Positions 25,378-34,993 are shown, numbered from the stretch's first letter. The stretch is 64,000 nucleotides of DNA from Companilactobacillus baiquanensis (GCF_003946605.1 NZ_RHOQ01000002.1:310001-374000); one strand, 5' to 3'. The notes: a model not told the origin generated them from the letters alone. Translations and numbers: made by a program.

Positions 25378-26478
25378 ATGAAAAGAGTATCTAAACGATC
25401 TCTATTCGTTTTTTTTGCAATATTTGGTTTAATAGTTTCAAGTTTTGCAATGATTCAAACTGCACAAGCTGCTTCTGGTGATTATTCAATCAAGCCTGAA
25501 GCTAGTGCGGACGAAGTTAATATTGATAATGGTACTTACGTTATTGAGGGTGACCCTGGGCAACAAGTTCAAGTTAAAATAGGTGTTATTAACAAGTCTA
25601 ATAAGACACGTAAATTTGTCATCAACGCTAATACTGCCTATACAAATAATAGTGGACAGCCAGGCTATGATAAAACTAAAGTCCATGACCCAAGTTTAAA
25701 GATTCAAACACGTGATGCCATTACACCTAACAATATCATTGCGACTGTTAAAGGTGGAAAAGAAATGATTATCCCTGTTACTTTAACTATTCCAAAGAAG
25801 AGTTTTAAGGGTTATATCATGGGTGGATTTAATGTAAAACCTTATAAAGAAAAAGCTAAGGGAACTGTTAGTGCTAATGGTACTTTGATCAAGAATAAGT
25901 TTAGTTATTCTTTACCTATTCAAATTCATCAAAAATCTAGTGCTAATCAAGATCCAAAATATTCAATTAATACTGTAAAACCAGGTTTGGTATCTGATGC
26001 AGCTCATCAAAGAGCTGGTGTGAATGCTAACGTTCACAATTCTGCTAATGGTTTTGTTACAGAATTGAGTTCTAAAGCTACTGTCACTAAAAAGGATGAT
26101 AAAAGTTTTAAAATCACGAAGTCACAAACTGGACAAGCCATTGCTCCAACATCAAATTATGATTACTCAATCTCATGGGGTAAGAAACCTATGAAAGCTG
26201 GTAACTATCATTTGAAATTAGTTTATAAGACTAATAATGGTATTAAGAGCTGGACTTTGAACAAAGACTTTACAATTACTAACGCACAAGCTGCTAAGTA
26301 CAACAAGTTAGCTGGAATCAAGCCTAATTACATGTGGCTATATATTCTTCTTGGTATTCTATTACTTGCTATTATTCTTGGACTAGGTATCTATCTAGGT
26401 AGAAGAAATAAGAATAATAATGGAAATAATAATAATGGTAATACACCAAATAAACCAACTAGAAGACGTCGTCGTTAA
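25378..26478 (+). CDS. DUF916/DUF3324 WxL-partner protein 1
   Basis: 366 aa. Signal peptide (MKRVSKRSLFVFFAIFGLIVSSFAMIQTAQAA); DUF916 peptidoglycan-binding domain (about residues 35-160, YVIEGDPGQQVQVKIGVINKS); DUF3324 host-binding domain (about 165-310); C-terminal helix YILLGILLLAIILGLGIYLG; and an Asn/Gly-rich tail ending TRRRRR. These proteins sit in the wall beneath WxL proteins. ATG 25378 follows GGGAGGA. Asn-rich tails of this kind are cytoplasmic and their role is unknown. Confidence 0.9.
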   Translation: MKRVSKRSLFVFFAIFGLIVSSFAMIQTAQAASGDYSIKPEASADEVNIDNGTYVIEGDPGQQVQVKIGVINKSNKTRKFVINANTAYTNNSGQPGYDKTKVHDPSLKIQTRDAITPNNIIATVKGGKEMIIPVTLTIPKKSFKGYIMGGFNVKPYKEKAKGTVSANGTLIKNKFSYSLPIQIHQKSSANQDPKYSINTVKPGLVSDAAHQRAGVNANVHNSANGFVTELSSKATVTKKDDKSFKITKSQTGQAIAPTSNYDYSISWGKKPMKAGNYHLKLVYKTNNGIKSWTLNKDFTITNAQAAKYNKLAGIKPNYMWLYILLGILLLAIILGLGIYLGRRNKNNNGNNNNGNTPNKPTRRRRR

Positions 26479-26491
26479 TTTTAAAAAAAAG

Positions 26492-26521
26492 AAGCTGTTC
26501 CAAGACTTGGAGCGGCTTTTT
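26492..26521 (+). terminator. intrinsic terminator
   Basis: AAGCTGTTCCAA-GAC-TTGGAGCGGCTT pairs fully with G-U pairs, then TTTTT. Confidence 0.85.
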
Positions 26522-26566
26522 TAGTATTATCATAGGTGTAGAGATTAAAGAATATGGGGCACAATA

Positions 26567-27547
26567 ATGACTAAGAAATTGAAATATATTTTACTATTTC
26601 TCACCTGCTTTATTCTGGGGATAATTGTCACTCCCACAACAGTATCCGCGGATATTAAGGGTATAGCTGTAACGCCATTAGTTAATGATTCTGATATTAC
26701 TGATCGTTTTCAAATCATTAGCAAAGGTGGAGAAACTAGAGACTTAAAAATTTCCATCAGTAATTTTAACAGTGGCTCTATTGATTTAGTTGTGGCGCCA
26801 ACTAACGCAACTACTTCAGACGATGGTAAATTAGTATTTACTGATGTTGTAAAAAAAGGCGATTATGGATTACAAGATTCTTTCGCCAGTATGACTAAAA
26901 TGAAAAAAGTTCATATTAAGTCAAATCAAACTAAAGATGTAACCTTCAAGGTTAAATTACCAGATCATAAGATTAATGGTTTAATGATCGGTGGTTTCAA
27001 TGTTTATGAGAGTACTAGCAATTACAGCGGTAGCGCCAACGTACCAGTCTGGATCACCGGTGATAACAAAGCTGTCGGTGGAATTTTAAAAGCCTACAAC
27101 TTAACACTGGGTGTTCAAAACTATCAGCCGCACATGTATGTTAACCTACAAAATGATCAACCGGGATTAATGAAGAATGTTGTTGTTCATATGACGGTCA
27201 AACGTCAAAGTTGGTTAGACCGCTTTAATTTAGGTCCAAAGAAGATGGTGGCTGATCTTCGTTATCCAAAGATTGCGCCAAATTCCAAAGTGCCAATTGA
27301 TTTTAATCAAAATCAGACACCTATTGCACCGGGTACTTACAAGATGAAGGGTGTAGCAAGAAGTGGGAAGACTGTTTGGAATTTCCACAAAACTTATAAA
27401 ATTTCTCAAAGTGATGCTAATAAGATCAACTCAAAATCACGTAATCTGATTTACGATAAGACTTTGACATATATCTTGATTAGTGGTGTTCTAGTAACAT
27501 TAATAGTCTTCATTTTTTGGGGAATTTGGTATCAGAACAGGAGTTAA
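26567..27547 (+). CDS. DUF916/DUF3324 WxL-partner protein 2
   Basis: 326 aa. Signal peptide ending TTVSADIKG; DUF916 with FQIISKGGETRDLKISISNFN and DVTFKVKLPDHKINGLMIGGFNVY; DUF3324 with QPHMYVNLQNDQPGLMKNVVVHMTVKR; one C-terminal membrane helix. Same fold as its neighbours but with clear sequence divergence, so the three copies are old paralogues. It is 2 bp upstream of the third copy and co-transcribed with it. Start ATG 26567, weak ribosome site GGGG. Confidence 0.88.
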   Translation: MTKKLKYILLFLTCFILGIIVTPTTVSADIKGIAVTPLVNDSDITDRFQIISKGGETRDLKISISNFNSGSIDLVVAPTNATTSDDGKLVFTDVVKKGDYGLQDSFASMTKMKKVHIKSNQTKDVTFKVKLPDHKINGLMIGGFNVYESTSNYSGSANVPVWITGDNKAVGGILKAYNLTLGVQNYQPHMYVNLQNDQPGLMKNVVVHMTVKRQSWLDRFNLGPKKMVADLRYPKIAPNSKVPIDFNQNQTPIAPGTYKMKGVARSGKTVWNFHKTYKISQSDANKINSKSRNLIYDKTLTYILISGVLVTLIVFIFWGIWYQNRS

Positions 27548-27549
27548 AC

Positions 27550-28581
27550 ATGAAAAAACTCATAGTATTTTTATCAATGTTCATTTTTGCGATTCCTTTG
27601 TTTAATCAGACGACAAAGGTTGAAGCAGCGGGTGACAAGTCATATTCGATCCAATCAGTTTTACCTGATAATCAGATTGACAAAGATGAATCTTATTTTG
27701 ACTTAAAAGTGGAACCAAATAAGGATCAGACTTTAAAGATAATTATCTTTAACACTGGTAGTAAGAGTATTAAAGTCACTGCTGAAGTAAATAATGCTTA
27801 TACAGCTGATTCGGCTACGATCGGTTACGACAAATACAATAAATCGACGTATAAGAGTGATTTGCCAGAACTTAGCTCATTAGTCGAAGGTTCTCGTAAA
27901 CAGACTGTAAACTTAAAAGCAGGCGAATCTAAGGAAGTTAGTTTCAAAGTAAAATCACCTAATAAAGAATATAAAGGGATTATTTTAGGTGGTGTAACGA
28001 CAATTGCTAATGTTTCGCCAACTAAATCAAAGAACTTAAATATTCAAAATCAAGTCCGCTATGTTAAAGGTGTCGTACTCCGTTCTAAAGATGACGCAGT
28101 AAACCCTGATATGCATTTGACCGATGCTTTCCCTAAGGCAGTTTCTGGTAGTAAAGGTATCGCCTTTACAATGGACAATACCGCACCGATCAACATCAAT
28201 AATGTGAAATTAAAATCTAGGATAAAACATGGTTCAAAAACTTTAAATTATCATGCTAAAAATCTACAAATAGCACCTAATTCCAAGTTCAATTACTTTA
28301 TACCAATTGATGATTTTACAGCCGGAACTTATAAAGCCAAAATTACTTTAACTGGTAAGAATGGCTTTAAACAGACTTTTACTAAAACGATCAGTGTTTC
28401 TAAAACTGATGTAAAAGAAGTTCAAAAACAAACTGAACCAGTTAGACAAAATAATCATCAATGGATCATTATTTTGGTAGGAATTATTATCCTGGTTATC
28501 GTTGCAGTTTGGATGTACCTCTATTACTCACAAAGAAATAGTGATTCTAAGCACGGAAAATCAACTCGTCGCAGAAAGTAA
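27550..28581 (+). CDS. DUF916/DUF3324 WxL-partner protein 3
   Basis: 343 aa. Signal peptide MKKLIVFLSMFIFAIPLF...KVEAA, DUF916 (YFDLKVEPNKDQTLKIIIFNTG; SPNKEYKGIILGGVTTIA), DUF3324, a C-terminal helix and tail STRRRK. Closer to copy 1 than to copy 2 (shared Y-D-K and G-Y-D elements). ATG 27550 follows CAGGAGT. It continues directly into the acyltransferase gene (3-bp gap). Confidence 0.9.
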   Translation: MKKLIVFLSMFIFAIPLFNQTTKVEAAGDKSYSIQSVLPDNQIDKDESYFDLKVEPNKDQTLKIIIFNTGSKSIKVTAEVNNAYTADSATIGYDKYNKSTYKSDLPELSSLVEGSRKQTVNLKAGESKEVSFKVKSPNKEYKGIILGGVTTIANVSPTKSKNLNIQNQVRYVKGVVLRSKDDAVNPDMHLTDAFPKAVSGSKGIAFTMDNTAPININNVKLKSRIKHGSKTLNYHAKNLQIAPNSKFNYFIPIDDFTAGTYKAKITLTGKNGFKQTFTKTISVSKTDVKEVQKQTEPVRQNNHQWIIILVGIIILVIVAVWMYLYYSQRNSDSKHGKSTRRRK

Positions 28582-28584
28582 ATT

Positions 28585-29619
28585 ATGAGAAAAACAAGGA
28601 ATTCAAATATAGAGTTACTAAGAATAATTAGTATGCTCTTTATCACGTTGCATCATTTTAGTCTTTGGGCGCAGGGTGGAAGAAGTGACTATTTGATCGC
28701 TCACAATCATTTGTGGTCGGCATTTTGGTCACTTTTTTATTTACCGCTGGGAGATATTGGGGTGTATATTTTTGTAATGATCTCAGGCTTTTACTTGGGG
28801 ATAAAAAATATTTCTATTAAACAATCAGTCAAGAAAACGTTGAAAGTATACGCAGAAGTGTATTTTTACAGTATATTATTCTTGATCTTGGCACTTAATT
28901 GGCAAAGCCCTGTAAAAACTAATAAATTATGGCAGTCCGTAATGCCAATAACCTTTAATCAATATTGGTTTGTGAGCGGCTATGTAGTTTTGATGCTGTT
29001 AGTACCCTTTATTAATCAAGCAGTTAATAAACTAACAAAACGGCAGTTTGCATATTTACTAACAGTTTTGGTAGTAATCTGTGGCATTTTCCCACTTATC
29101 AACAATACGATTGCTTCTCAAACAGTTGGCTTAGGAATATTAATAACAGCTTATTTGTTTGGAACGTTCATTGCTAAGTTTATCCACAGAAATAATTGGA
29201 ATTATCTGATAGGCCTATCGTTATTTGTCGTTAATACAATAATTATCTACATAATTATGTATTATCAAATAATTTTAACTAAAGATCGATTCACAAATAT
29301 TTACACAGGAATTTTTGCACTGTTGTCAGCATGGGGACTTTTTCTAATTTTTATAAATCTGAAGCCAGTCTTCCATGTCATATTTAATCAAGTAGCAAGA
29401 CACATGTTTGCAGTATATTTAATAACTCAAAACATATTCGTTTTAAAGCAATTGTGGAGTAATTTTCATTTTAAACAGATCCATGATTTAACAAAATTAA
29501 ATTTGTATGGTCTAGGAACAGTATTGTTGATCATGCTAGGATGTTACCTGATCGATATTGTAAGATCGGCCATTTTCAAATTAATCAGTTTAATAGCAAA
29601 AAAATCAGAAAATCCATAA
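28585..29619 (+). CDS. acyltransferase family 3 membrane protein
   Basis: 344 aa with ten predicted membrane helices. Acyltransferase_3 signature at the N-terminus: RNSNIELLRIISMLFITLHHF (catalytic His in helix 1), followed by VYIFVMISGFYLG. It transfers acetyl or acyl groups to a surface carbohydrate or wall polymer. Because it ends the WxL operon it may modify the wall or surface proteins, which is inference. It has no extracytoplasmic SGNH domain. Confidence 0.88.
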   Translation: MRKTRNSNIELLRIISMLFITLHHFSLWAQGGRSDYLIAHNHLWSAFWSLFYLPLGDIGVYIFVMISGFYLGIKNISIKQSVKKTLKVYAEVYFYSILFLILALNWQSPVKTNKLWQSVMPITFNQYWFVSGYVVLMLLVPFINQAVNKLTKRQFAYLLTVLVVICGIFPLINNTIASQTVGLGILITAYLFGTFIAKFIHRNNWNYLIGLSLFVVNTIIIYIIMYYQIILTKDRFTNIYTGIFALLSAWGLFLIFINLKPVFHVIFNQVARHMFAVYLITQNIFVLKQLWSNFHFKQIHDLTKLNLYGLGTVLLIMLGCYLIDIVRSAIFKLISLIAKKSENP

Positions 29620-29640
29620 ATTAGAATTTTCTGATTTTTA
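29601..29640 (+). terminator. intrinsic terminator
   Basis: AAAATCAGAAAAT pairs with ATTTTCTGATTTT. It overlaps the last codons of the acyltransferase gene. Confidence 0.75.
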
Positions 29641-29655
29641 TATTGAATTATACTA

Positions 29656-29822
29656 GTCGGAGGACAAAAAAATAAAAGTCAGCTGTGGCAGTGCCGTTAG
29701 CGATTCATCGCTTACAGCACAGGACGTATTTTTAGATTCACAAAGTGAAGCTAAAAATCGAGTCTTGAGACCGAGGCTCAAGACGTTCCCACAGCAGGCT
29801 TTTATTTTTTTGTCCGGAGACG
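29656..29822 (-). repeat. branched palindromic repeat, copy 4 (inverted)
   Basis: Outer stem GGACAAAAAAATAAAAG (29662-29678) pairs with the matching CTTTTATTTTTTTGTCC. On the minus strand: (a) GTCTTGAG...CTCAAGAC; (b) ATTTTTAG-C-TTCAC...GTGAA-T-CTAAAAAT; (c) CTGT-AGCGAT...ATCGCT-ACGG. Sequence identity with copy 1 is obvious (AGCCTGCTGTGGGA at one shoulder). It lies between the convergent acyltransferase and Mga-like genes. Confidence 0.88.
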
Positions 29823-29832
29823 GAAAAGGTAA

Positions 29833-31356
29833 CTATTTAGCCGTCTTACGTTTCTTCTTCATTTTATCGACTTTATTTTTAAGTTTAGCTACATATATCT
29901 TATTGAGACGAATCATCAGATAAATATAATCAGATCTAGTAGACGAAATATCCCAAGGCATAACAACCAGATCTTCAGGATATTTCTTTAATTCTTCTTT
30001 AGTAGGAAAAACATCCAAAGTCGTAATTAATACATCGACATTCTCGTATTTGGTGATCGGAACAATTTCCGCAAAGTCTAAAGATTTAATATTTCTTGAA
30101 ATAACTGCCTCGATCGGATTACCCGGATCAGCCAATAATTTAACATGAATAATGTCGCTTTCTTTAATAGTTGAAATATAGCTAGGTAAAACTTTGAACA
30201 AGTCTCTAGCAATATTTTCAGCGGCGTTATATACTCCAGGATATTTTTCTGAATCCACATTGTTAAAGAATTCATAGACATCTTGGTAAAGTGACGTGTA
30301 TTCTTTAGTATCTTCAGGCGAATCATCATAGTGGCTCCATCGAATCACTGAATCTGGCGCCATGATGTAGTAGAAGACAATTTCACGTGTAACGAAGGTC
30401 ATAATATTAGTTAGGATCCTCTGATTACGATAAACACTCATATCATCGTTATAACGTTCCTTCAAAAAATCAACGAATCGATAGACGATTCCGTAGAATT
30501 TAGAATTGATTTTGAAGTCTAGGTTAACCGGTTTATCACTGTCGGTTTCTCCAGCCTCAAAGACTACTCCTTTGAAGAGATTAATAAATTTATTTTCTTC
30601 ATCCAAAGCATTTATGGGAACGAGTGTGTAAGCTTCTGGATTCAAAATTGGATCGCCAATATCAGCATCTTCAAACACTTCGTTAAATTTACCCATATTT
30701 TTAATGTAGCAACGTTTAGTTATTCTAATTTGTGAAATTGCAATTAAATATTCCAGCTGAAGAGTGGCGATAGGATTATCAAAATGAATATTCGCATCGT
30801 CAATTATTTTTTTAATATTTTTTTGCTGGATGAATGAAAAAGGCCATTCCAAACCGTGATAGACTTGCCAATAAACGAAATAAGCCATCCAACGAATATT
30901 TTTCTCATCACCCTTTATCTCTAGAGTTGAATTAGAAACCTTTAGACCGAAGTTTTTAAGAAAAATACGGAAGTTGGACATTTTACGGTTCAAAGTGGAT
31001 TTACTAGTGAAGTGATCGTTGCTAAAAGCCTCTAAAGAGGGATTAGGGCTAGTTAAGCCATAGTTAAAAGCTTGAAAGACAATGGCGTTTTTAACTAAGT
31101 GCAGACGATATTTATCCACTGAAAGTTTATCGAAATCAATTGATTCAATCTTAGTTACTTTAGGATCTAAGTCTGGAACCAATTCGAGTAAGTCGTTCAG
31201 CAAGGCTTGAAAAATGTTGTAAGTCTTTTGATATGAAAATTCCATTCGATTACCAATATTGCTTAAGTTCAGTTCTTGAGGAGGCAATGATTTGATTACG
31301 GTAAACATGTTATACTTTTCAACTTCTTGCCTCACTAAAAATACTTGTTCCAACAT
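29833..31356 (-). CDS. Mga-type transcriptional regulator
   Basis: 507 aa. N-terminal Mga helix-turn-helix (LSNIGNRMEFSYQKTYNIFQALLNDLLEL and STLNRKMSNFRIFLKNFGLKVSN), then long central helical domains (PRD-like) and a C-terminal EIIB-like region (NVDVLITTLDVFPTKEELKKY). It ends in a very basic tail. The size and layout match streptococcal Mga / AtxA-like virulence and surface-gene regulators. Such proteins often control surface-protein operons, so the WxL cluster next door is a plausible target (inference). Start ATG 31356. Confidence 0.82.
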   Translation of the reverse strand: MLEQVFLVRQEVEKYNMFTVIKSLPPQELNLSNIGNRMEFSYQKTYNIFQALLNDLLELVPDLDPKVTKIESIDFDKLSVDKYRLHLVKNAIVFQAFNYGLTSPNPSLEAFSNDHFTSKSTLNRKMSNFRIFLKNFGLKVSNSTLEIKGDEKNIRWMAYFVYWQVYHGLEWPFSFIQQKNIKKIIDDANIHFDNPIATLQLEYLIAISQIRITKRCYIKNMGKFNEVFEDADIGDPILNPEAYTLVPINALDEENKFINLFKGVVFEAGETDSDKPVNLDFKINSKFYGIVYRFVDFLKERYNDDMSVYRNQRILTNIMTFVTREIVFYYIMAPDSVIRWSHYDDSPEDTKEYTSLYQDVYEFFNNVDSEKYPGVYNAAENIARDLFKVLPSYISTIKESDIIHVKLLADPGNPIEAVISRNIKSLDFAEIVPITKYENVDVLITTLDVFPTKEELKKYPEDLVVMPWDISSTRSDYIYLMIRLNKIYVAKLKNKVDKMKKKRKTAK

Positions 31357-31448
31357 AATCCGATTCTCCCAAATAAAATGAAGTTAAAACACATGAATTT
31401 AATAACCTACTTGATACTATGTTAACATTTATTTATAATGTTTTGTAA

Positions 31449-31679
31449 TCAGATAGAGGTGCATTTTTAATTAGTCACATTTTTCGAGTACATTAGGGTA
31501 CTTTGACAAAGATGAAAAAGGTAAAAATGCCGAAACGAACTCACCCCTAATGGTGTGTTTTGTTGGGACGTTACTTAATAAGTGGCGGACTGTCGCAGTG
31601 AAATGCGTTGAGCTATTGATCATTTGGATACGAAAGTCCTTATTGTCAGTAGTTTCTTCTGGTAATAGGGGCTTTTTTT
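31449..31679 (+). promoter_or_regulatory. lysine riboswitch (L box) with terminator
   Basis: The conserved L-box pieces occur in order: AGATAGAGGTGC (31451-31462), GAGTA, AAAAAGG...GCCGAA, CACCCC...GGTG, GTTGGGAC, GGACTGTCGC and GAGCTATT closing P1. A strong terminator follows: AAGTCCTTATTGTCAG with CTGGTAATAGGGGCTT plus TTTTTTT (31634-31679). Lysine binding should promote termination and shut off the permease gene downstream. Confidence 0.92.
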
Positions 31680-31704
31680 GGTCCAAAAAGGGGAAACGAA
31701 TTAT

Positions 31705-33153
31705 ATGGAAAACACAGATGTCAACCGGTCGTTGAAGACTCGTCATTTGTCAATGATCGCTTTAGGAGGTTCAATCGGTACTGGATTATTTGTTGCTAGT
31801 GGTTCATCTATCTCAACAGCCGGTCCTGGGGGAGCTTTAATAGCCTATGTGGCTATTGGTATTATGGTTTACTTTTTAATGACTAGTCTTGGCGAAATGG
31901 CTACTTATATGCCAGTTTCTGGTTCATTTGCAACATATGCTACAAAATTTATCGATCCAGCTATGGGTTTTGCTTTAGGCTGGAATTATTGGTTTAACTG
32001 GGCTATTACTTTGGCGGTTGACCTTTCAACAATTTCATTGGTTATCAAGTATTGGTTCCCAAGCTGGTCTTCTTGGAAAATCAGTTTGACGTTCTTAGTT
32101 GTTTTATTGGTGATCAATTTAATATCTGTTGGTTCATTTGGTGAAACTGAATATTGGTTATCATCAATTAAAGTTACTGCTGTTATTGTCTTCTTGATCG
32201 TTGGTGCTTTAACGATTTTTGGTATTTTAGGTCAAAATGGTGCAGTTGGTTTATCAAATTATACTTATAAAAAAGCTCCAATCGTTGGTGGGATACCGGC
32301 AGTATTGAGCGTTTTCGTTGTTGCTGGTTTCTCATTCCAGGGTACTGAATTGATCGGTATTACAGCTGGTGAATCAGCTACACCTGAAAAGAGTATTCCA
32401 AAGGCTATCAAGCAAGTTTTCTGGAGAATTCTTTTATTCTACATTTTATCTATCGCTGTTATTGGTGCTTTGATCCCTTATACAAGTCCTAACTTGTTAG
32501 GTTCAGAGGCTGGTGATATTGCTATCAGTCCATTTACTATCGTCTTCAAACGTGTTGGTATTCCACTTGCTGCCGGTATTATGAATGCTGTTATCTTAAC
32601 GTCAGTTATTTCTGCTGCAAATTCCGGTTTGTATGCTGCCAGTCGTATGCTTTGGTCAATGAGTAAACAAGGTATGGCACCAAAGACTTTTGAGAGAACA
32701 AATAATCATGGTGTGCCAGTATTTTCATTATTATTGACTGCTCTTGTTGGTGGTGCAGCATTATTTACTAGTTTATACGGTGACTCTTTCTATGAATTAC
32801 TAGTGGCTGCTAGTGGTTTGACAGGATTTATCGCTTGGCTAGGAATTGCCTTTTCACATTATAGATTTAGAAGAGCTTATCTAAATAAAGGATATAGCTT
32901 AGACGATTTGAAATATAAAGCTAAATGGTTCCCATTTGGACCCATTTTGGCGATCGTATTAGGAATTATCATTATTATTGGTCAAGATATTAGATCTCTA
33001 GTCAACTTCAATATGGGACGTCTGTTGATCAGTTACAGTGGTCTAATCATTCTCTTTATCTGCTGGTTATATTACAAGCTAAGATATAAGACTAAATTTG
33101 TTAAACTTGACGATATTGATGTCGCTGAAACAAAAAAGAATCATCACTTTTAA
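31705..33153 (+). CDS. lysP: lysine-specific APC permease
   Basis: 482 aa, 12 membrane helices, amino acid-polyamine-organocation family. N-terminal RHLSMIALGGSIGTGLFVASG is the APC signature; FQGTELIGITAGESATPEKSIP is the amino acid permease motif. The LysP assignment is supported by the L-box leader immediately upstream. Proton-driven lysine uptake at the membrane. ATG 31705 lies 11 nt after GGGG; the in-frame upstream extension lies inside the terminator. Confidence 0.92.
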   Translation: MENTDVNRSLKTRHLSMIALGGSIGTGLFVASGSSISTAGPGGALIAYVAIGIMVYFLMTSLGEMATYMPVSGSFATYATKFIDPAMGFALGWNYWFNWAITLAVDLSTISLVIKYWFPSWSSWKISLTFLVVLLVINLISVGSFGETEYWLSSIKVTAVIVFLIVGALTIFGILGQNGAVGLSNYTYKKAPIVGGIPAVLSVFVVAGFSFQGTELIGITAGESATPEKSIPKAIKQVFWRILLFYILSIAVIGALIPYTSPNLLGSEAGDIAISPFTIVFKRVGIPLAAGIMNAVILTSVISAANSGLYAASRMLWSMSKQGMAPKTFERTNNHGVPVFSLLLTALVGGAALFTSLYGDSFYELLVAASGLTGFIAWLGIAFSHYRFRRAYLNKGYSLDDLKYKAKWFPFGPILAIVLGIIIIIGQDIRSLVNFNMGRLLISYSGLIILFICWLYYKLRYKTKFVKLDDIDVAETKKNHHF

Positions 33154-33211
33154 AATCTAAGAGTTGAAAATAAAATTATTTTCAATTATGATATATTTAA
33201 ATATTAAAGCT

Positions 33212-33418
33212 AATAGGATACCTACTCATGAATCTTTCAGAGAAACGATGGTTGGTGTGAATCGTTAAGATTTCTATTCCAGTATCCTGGTGGCGGGTAA
33301 TTCCGTCCGGATTGATCCGATAAAATCTGAAAGTGCAACGTGAAAACGTTGAAACTGGGTGGTACCGCGAATGGTCGATTCGTCCCTTTATAGGGATGAT
33401 TCGGCCATTTTTTTGTAG
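33212..33418 (+). promoter_or_regulatory. T-box leader of serS
   Basis: Stem I base AGGATAC (33215-33221) with GTATCCT (33282-33288). Likely specifier TCC (33278-33280, Ser) is followed by A. The T-box bulge GGGTGGTACCGCGAATGG is at 33357-33374. Terminator AATGG...CGTCCCT with AGGGATGATTCGGCCATT and seven T follows (33370-33417). Uncharged tRNA-Ser should stabilise the antiterminator and switch serS on. Confidence 0.92.
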
Positions 33419-33428
33419 GAGGAAAAAT

Positions 33429-34718
33429 ATGTTAGATATTAAGTTGATCAGACAAAACCCAGAATGGGCCAAAGAAAAGTTAGCTGCTCGTAGTATTCCT
33501 AATGAGGAAGTTGATGAGTTGTTAGACTTAGATAAGAACCGTCGTGATTTATTAGTACAAACAGAAACTTTGAAGGAAAAACGTAATACTGTTTCTCAAA
33601 GTATTGCTCAAAAGAAACGTAACAAGGAAAATGCCGATCAAGAAATTGCCGACATGCAACAAGTTGGTGCTGATATTAAATCATTAGATGCACAACTTGA
33701 AGAAGTCGATAAGAAAATGAGATACATTTTAGTTCGTCTCCCTAATTTCCCAGATGATTCAGTTCCAGTTGGACCTGATGAAAGTTACAACAAGGAAATT
33801 CGTAAATGGGGTAAAATTCCAGAAGAAGGATTCAAACCAAGACATCACTGGGATATTGGTGAAGACTTAGGAATCCTTGATTTTGACCAAGCTGCTAAAG
33901 TTTCAGGTAGCCGTTTTGTTTACTACATTGGTATGGGTGCTAGATTGGAACGTGCTGTTTATAATTTTATGCTCGACCAACATCACGAAGAAGGCTATAC
34001 AGAAGTTATTCCTCCATACTTGGTAAATAACGAAGCAATGTTTGGTACAAGTCAATTCCCTAAATTTACAGAAGATGTTTATACAGTTATGGTTGATGAA
34101 AATCCGCTAACATTGATCCCAACTGCTGAAGTACCATTAACAAACTATTTCGCTGGCAAGATCATTGATGGTAAGGAATTACCTGAAAAGGTTACAGCCT
34201 TGTCACCAAGTTTCCGTTCAGAAGCAGGTAGTGCCGGACGTGATACTCGTGGATTGATCAGAATGCACCAATTTAATAAGGTTGAAATGGTTAAAGTTAC
34301 TGACCAAGAAAGTTCATTTGATGAATTGGAAAGCATGACAGCTAATGCCGAAAATATTCTTAAGAAATTGAACCTTCCATATCATGTGATCGTCCTTTCA
34401 AGTGGTGATGCAAGTTTCAGTTCAACTAAGACTTATGACCTTGAAGTTTGGTTACCAGCACAAGATAAGTATCGTGAAGTTTCAAGTTGCTCAAACTGTC
34501 TTGATTTCCAAGCTCGTCGTGCCCAAATTCGTTACCGTGATGAAAATGGTAAGACAAAATTAGCTCACACATTAAACGGATCAGGTTTAGCATGTGGTAG
34601 AACAGTTGCCGCCATTTTGGAGAATTACCAAAACGAAGACGGTTCAGTTACAATTCCTGATGTTTTAGTACCATATATGGGTGGAGTTACTAAAATTACT
34701 AAGGAAAATGCCAAATAG
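33429..34718 (+). CDS. serS: seryl-tRNA synthetase
   Basis: 429 aa, class II synthetase that charges tRNA-Ser. N-terminal antiparallel coiled-coil arm (about residues 30-105, rich in Glu/Lys), motif 2 [21 protein letters not shown], motif 3 [16 protein letters not shown], and the serine-binding T-A-E-V-P. ATG 33429 follows AGGAGGAAAA. It is under T-box control; the upstream in-frame extension lies in the leader terminator. Confidence 0.97.
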   Translation: MLDIKLIRQNPEWAKEKLAARSIPNEEVDELLDLDKNRRDLLVQTETLKEKRNTVSQSIAQKKRNKENADQEIADMQQVGADIKSLDAQLEEVDKKMRYILVRLPNFPDDSVPVGPDESYNKEIRKWGKIPEEGFKPRHHWDIGEDLGILDFDQAAKVSGSRFVYYIGMGARLERAVYNFMLDQHHEEGYTEVIPPYLVNNEAMFGTSQFPKFTEDVYTVMVDENPLTLIPTAEVPLTNYFAGKIIDGKELPEKVTALSPSFRSEAGSAGRDTRGLIRMHQFNKVEMVKVTDQESSFDELESMTANAENILKKLNLPYHVIVLSSGDASFSSTKTYDLEVWLPAQDKYREVSSCSNCLDFQARRAQIRYRDENGKTKLAHTLNGSGLACGRTVAAILENYQNEDGSVTIPDVLVPYMGGVTKITKENAK

Positions 34719-34721
34719 ATA

Positions 34722-34750
34722 TTGACCTTTATTTGACAGATTGATAAAAT
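34722..34750 (+). promoter_or_regulatory. tRNA promoter
   Basis: TTGACC (34722-34727), 17-bp spacer, TAAAAT (34745-34750), 34 bp before tRNA-Asn. Confidence 0.7.
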
Positions 34751-34783
34751 TTAATAGTTGTTGAAAAACAATTATTGAATTAT

Positions 34784-34856
34784 TCCGGATTAGCTCAGTT
34801 GGTAGAGCATCTGACTGTTAATCAGGGTGTCGTCAGTTCGAGTCTGACATCCGGAG
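34784..34856 (+). tRNA. tRNA-Asn(GTT)
   Basis: 73 nt. Acceptor TCCGGAT/ATCCGGA, D arm GCTC...GAGC, anticodon loop CTGTTAA (GTT), T arm GTCAG-TTCGAGT-CTGAC, discriminator G. CCA is not encoded. Confidence 0.96.
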
Positions 34857-34885
34857 TATAAAAACTTAGGATCTGCCTAGGTGAT

Positions 34886-34920
34886 AAGATTACATCTAGT
34901 AGGTGTAGTCTTTTTATTTT
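34886..34920 (+). terminator. terminator-like hairpin between the two tRNAs
   Basis: AAGATTACATCT-AGT-AGGTGTAGTCTT followed by TTTATTTT, only 8 bp before tRNA-Thr. No promoter fits between it and tRNA-Thr, so either it is leaky or it marks a processing boundary. Confidence 0.6.
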
Positions 34921-34993
34921 GCCAGTTTAGCTCAGTTGGTAGAGCATCGGTATCGTAAACCGGCGGTCACAGGTTCAAATCCTGCAACTGGCA
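34921..34993 (+). tRNA. tRNA-Thr(CGT)
   Basis: 73 nt. Acceptor GCCAGTT/AACTGGC, anticodon loop ATCGTAA (CGT), T arm CACAG-GTTCAAA-TCCTG-type, discriminator A. CCA is not encoded. The integrase gene begins 200 bp downstream, so the 3' half is the likely phage attachment site. Confidence 0.95.
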
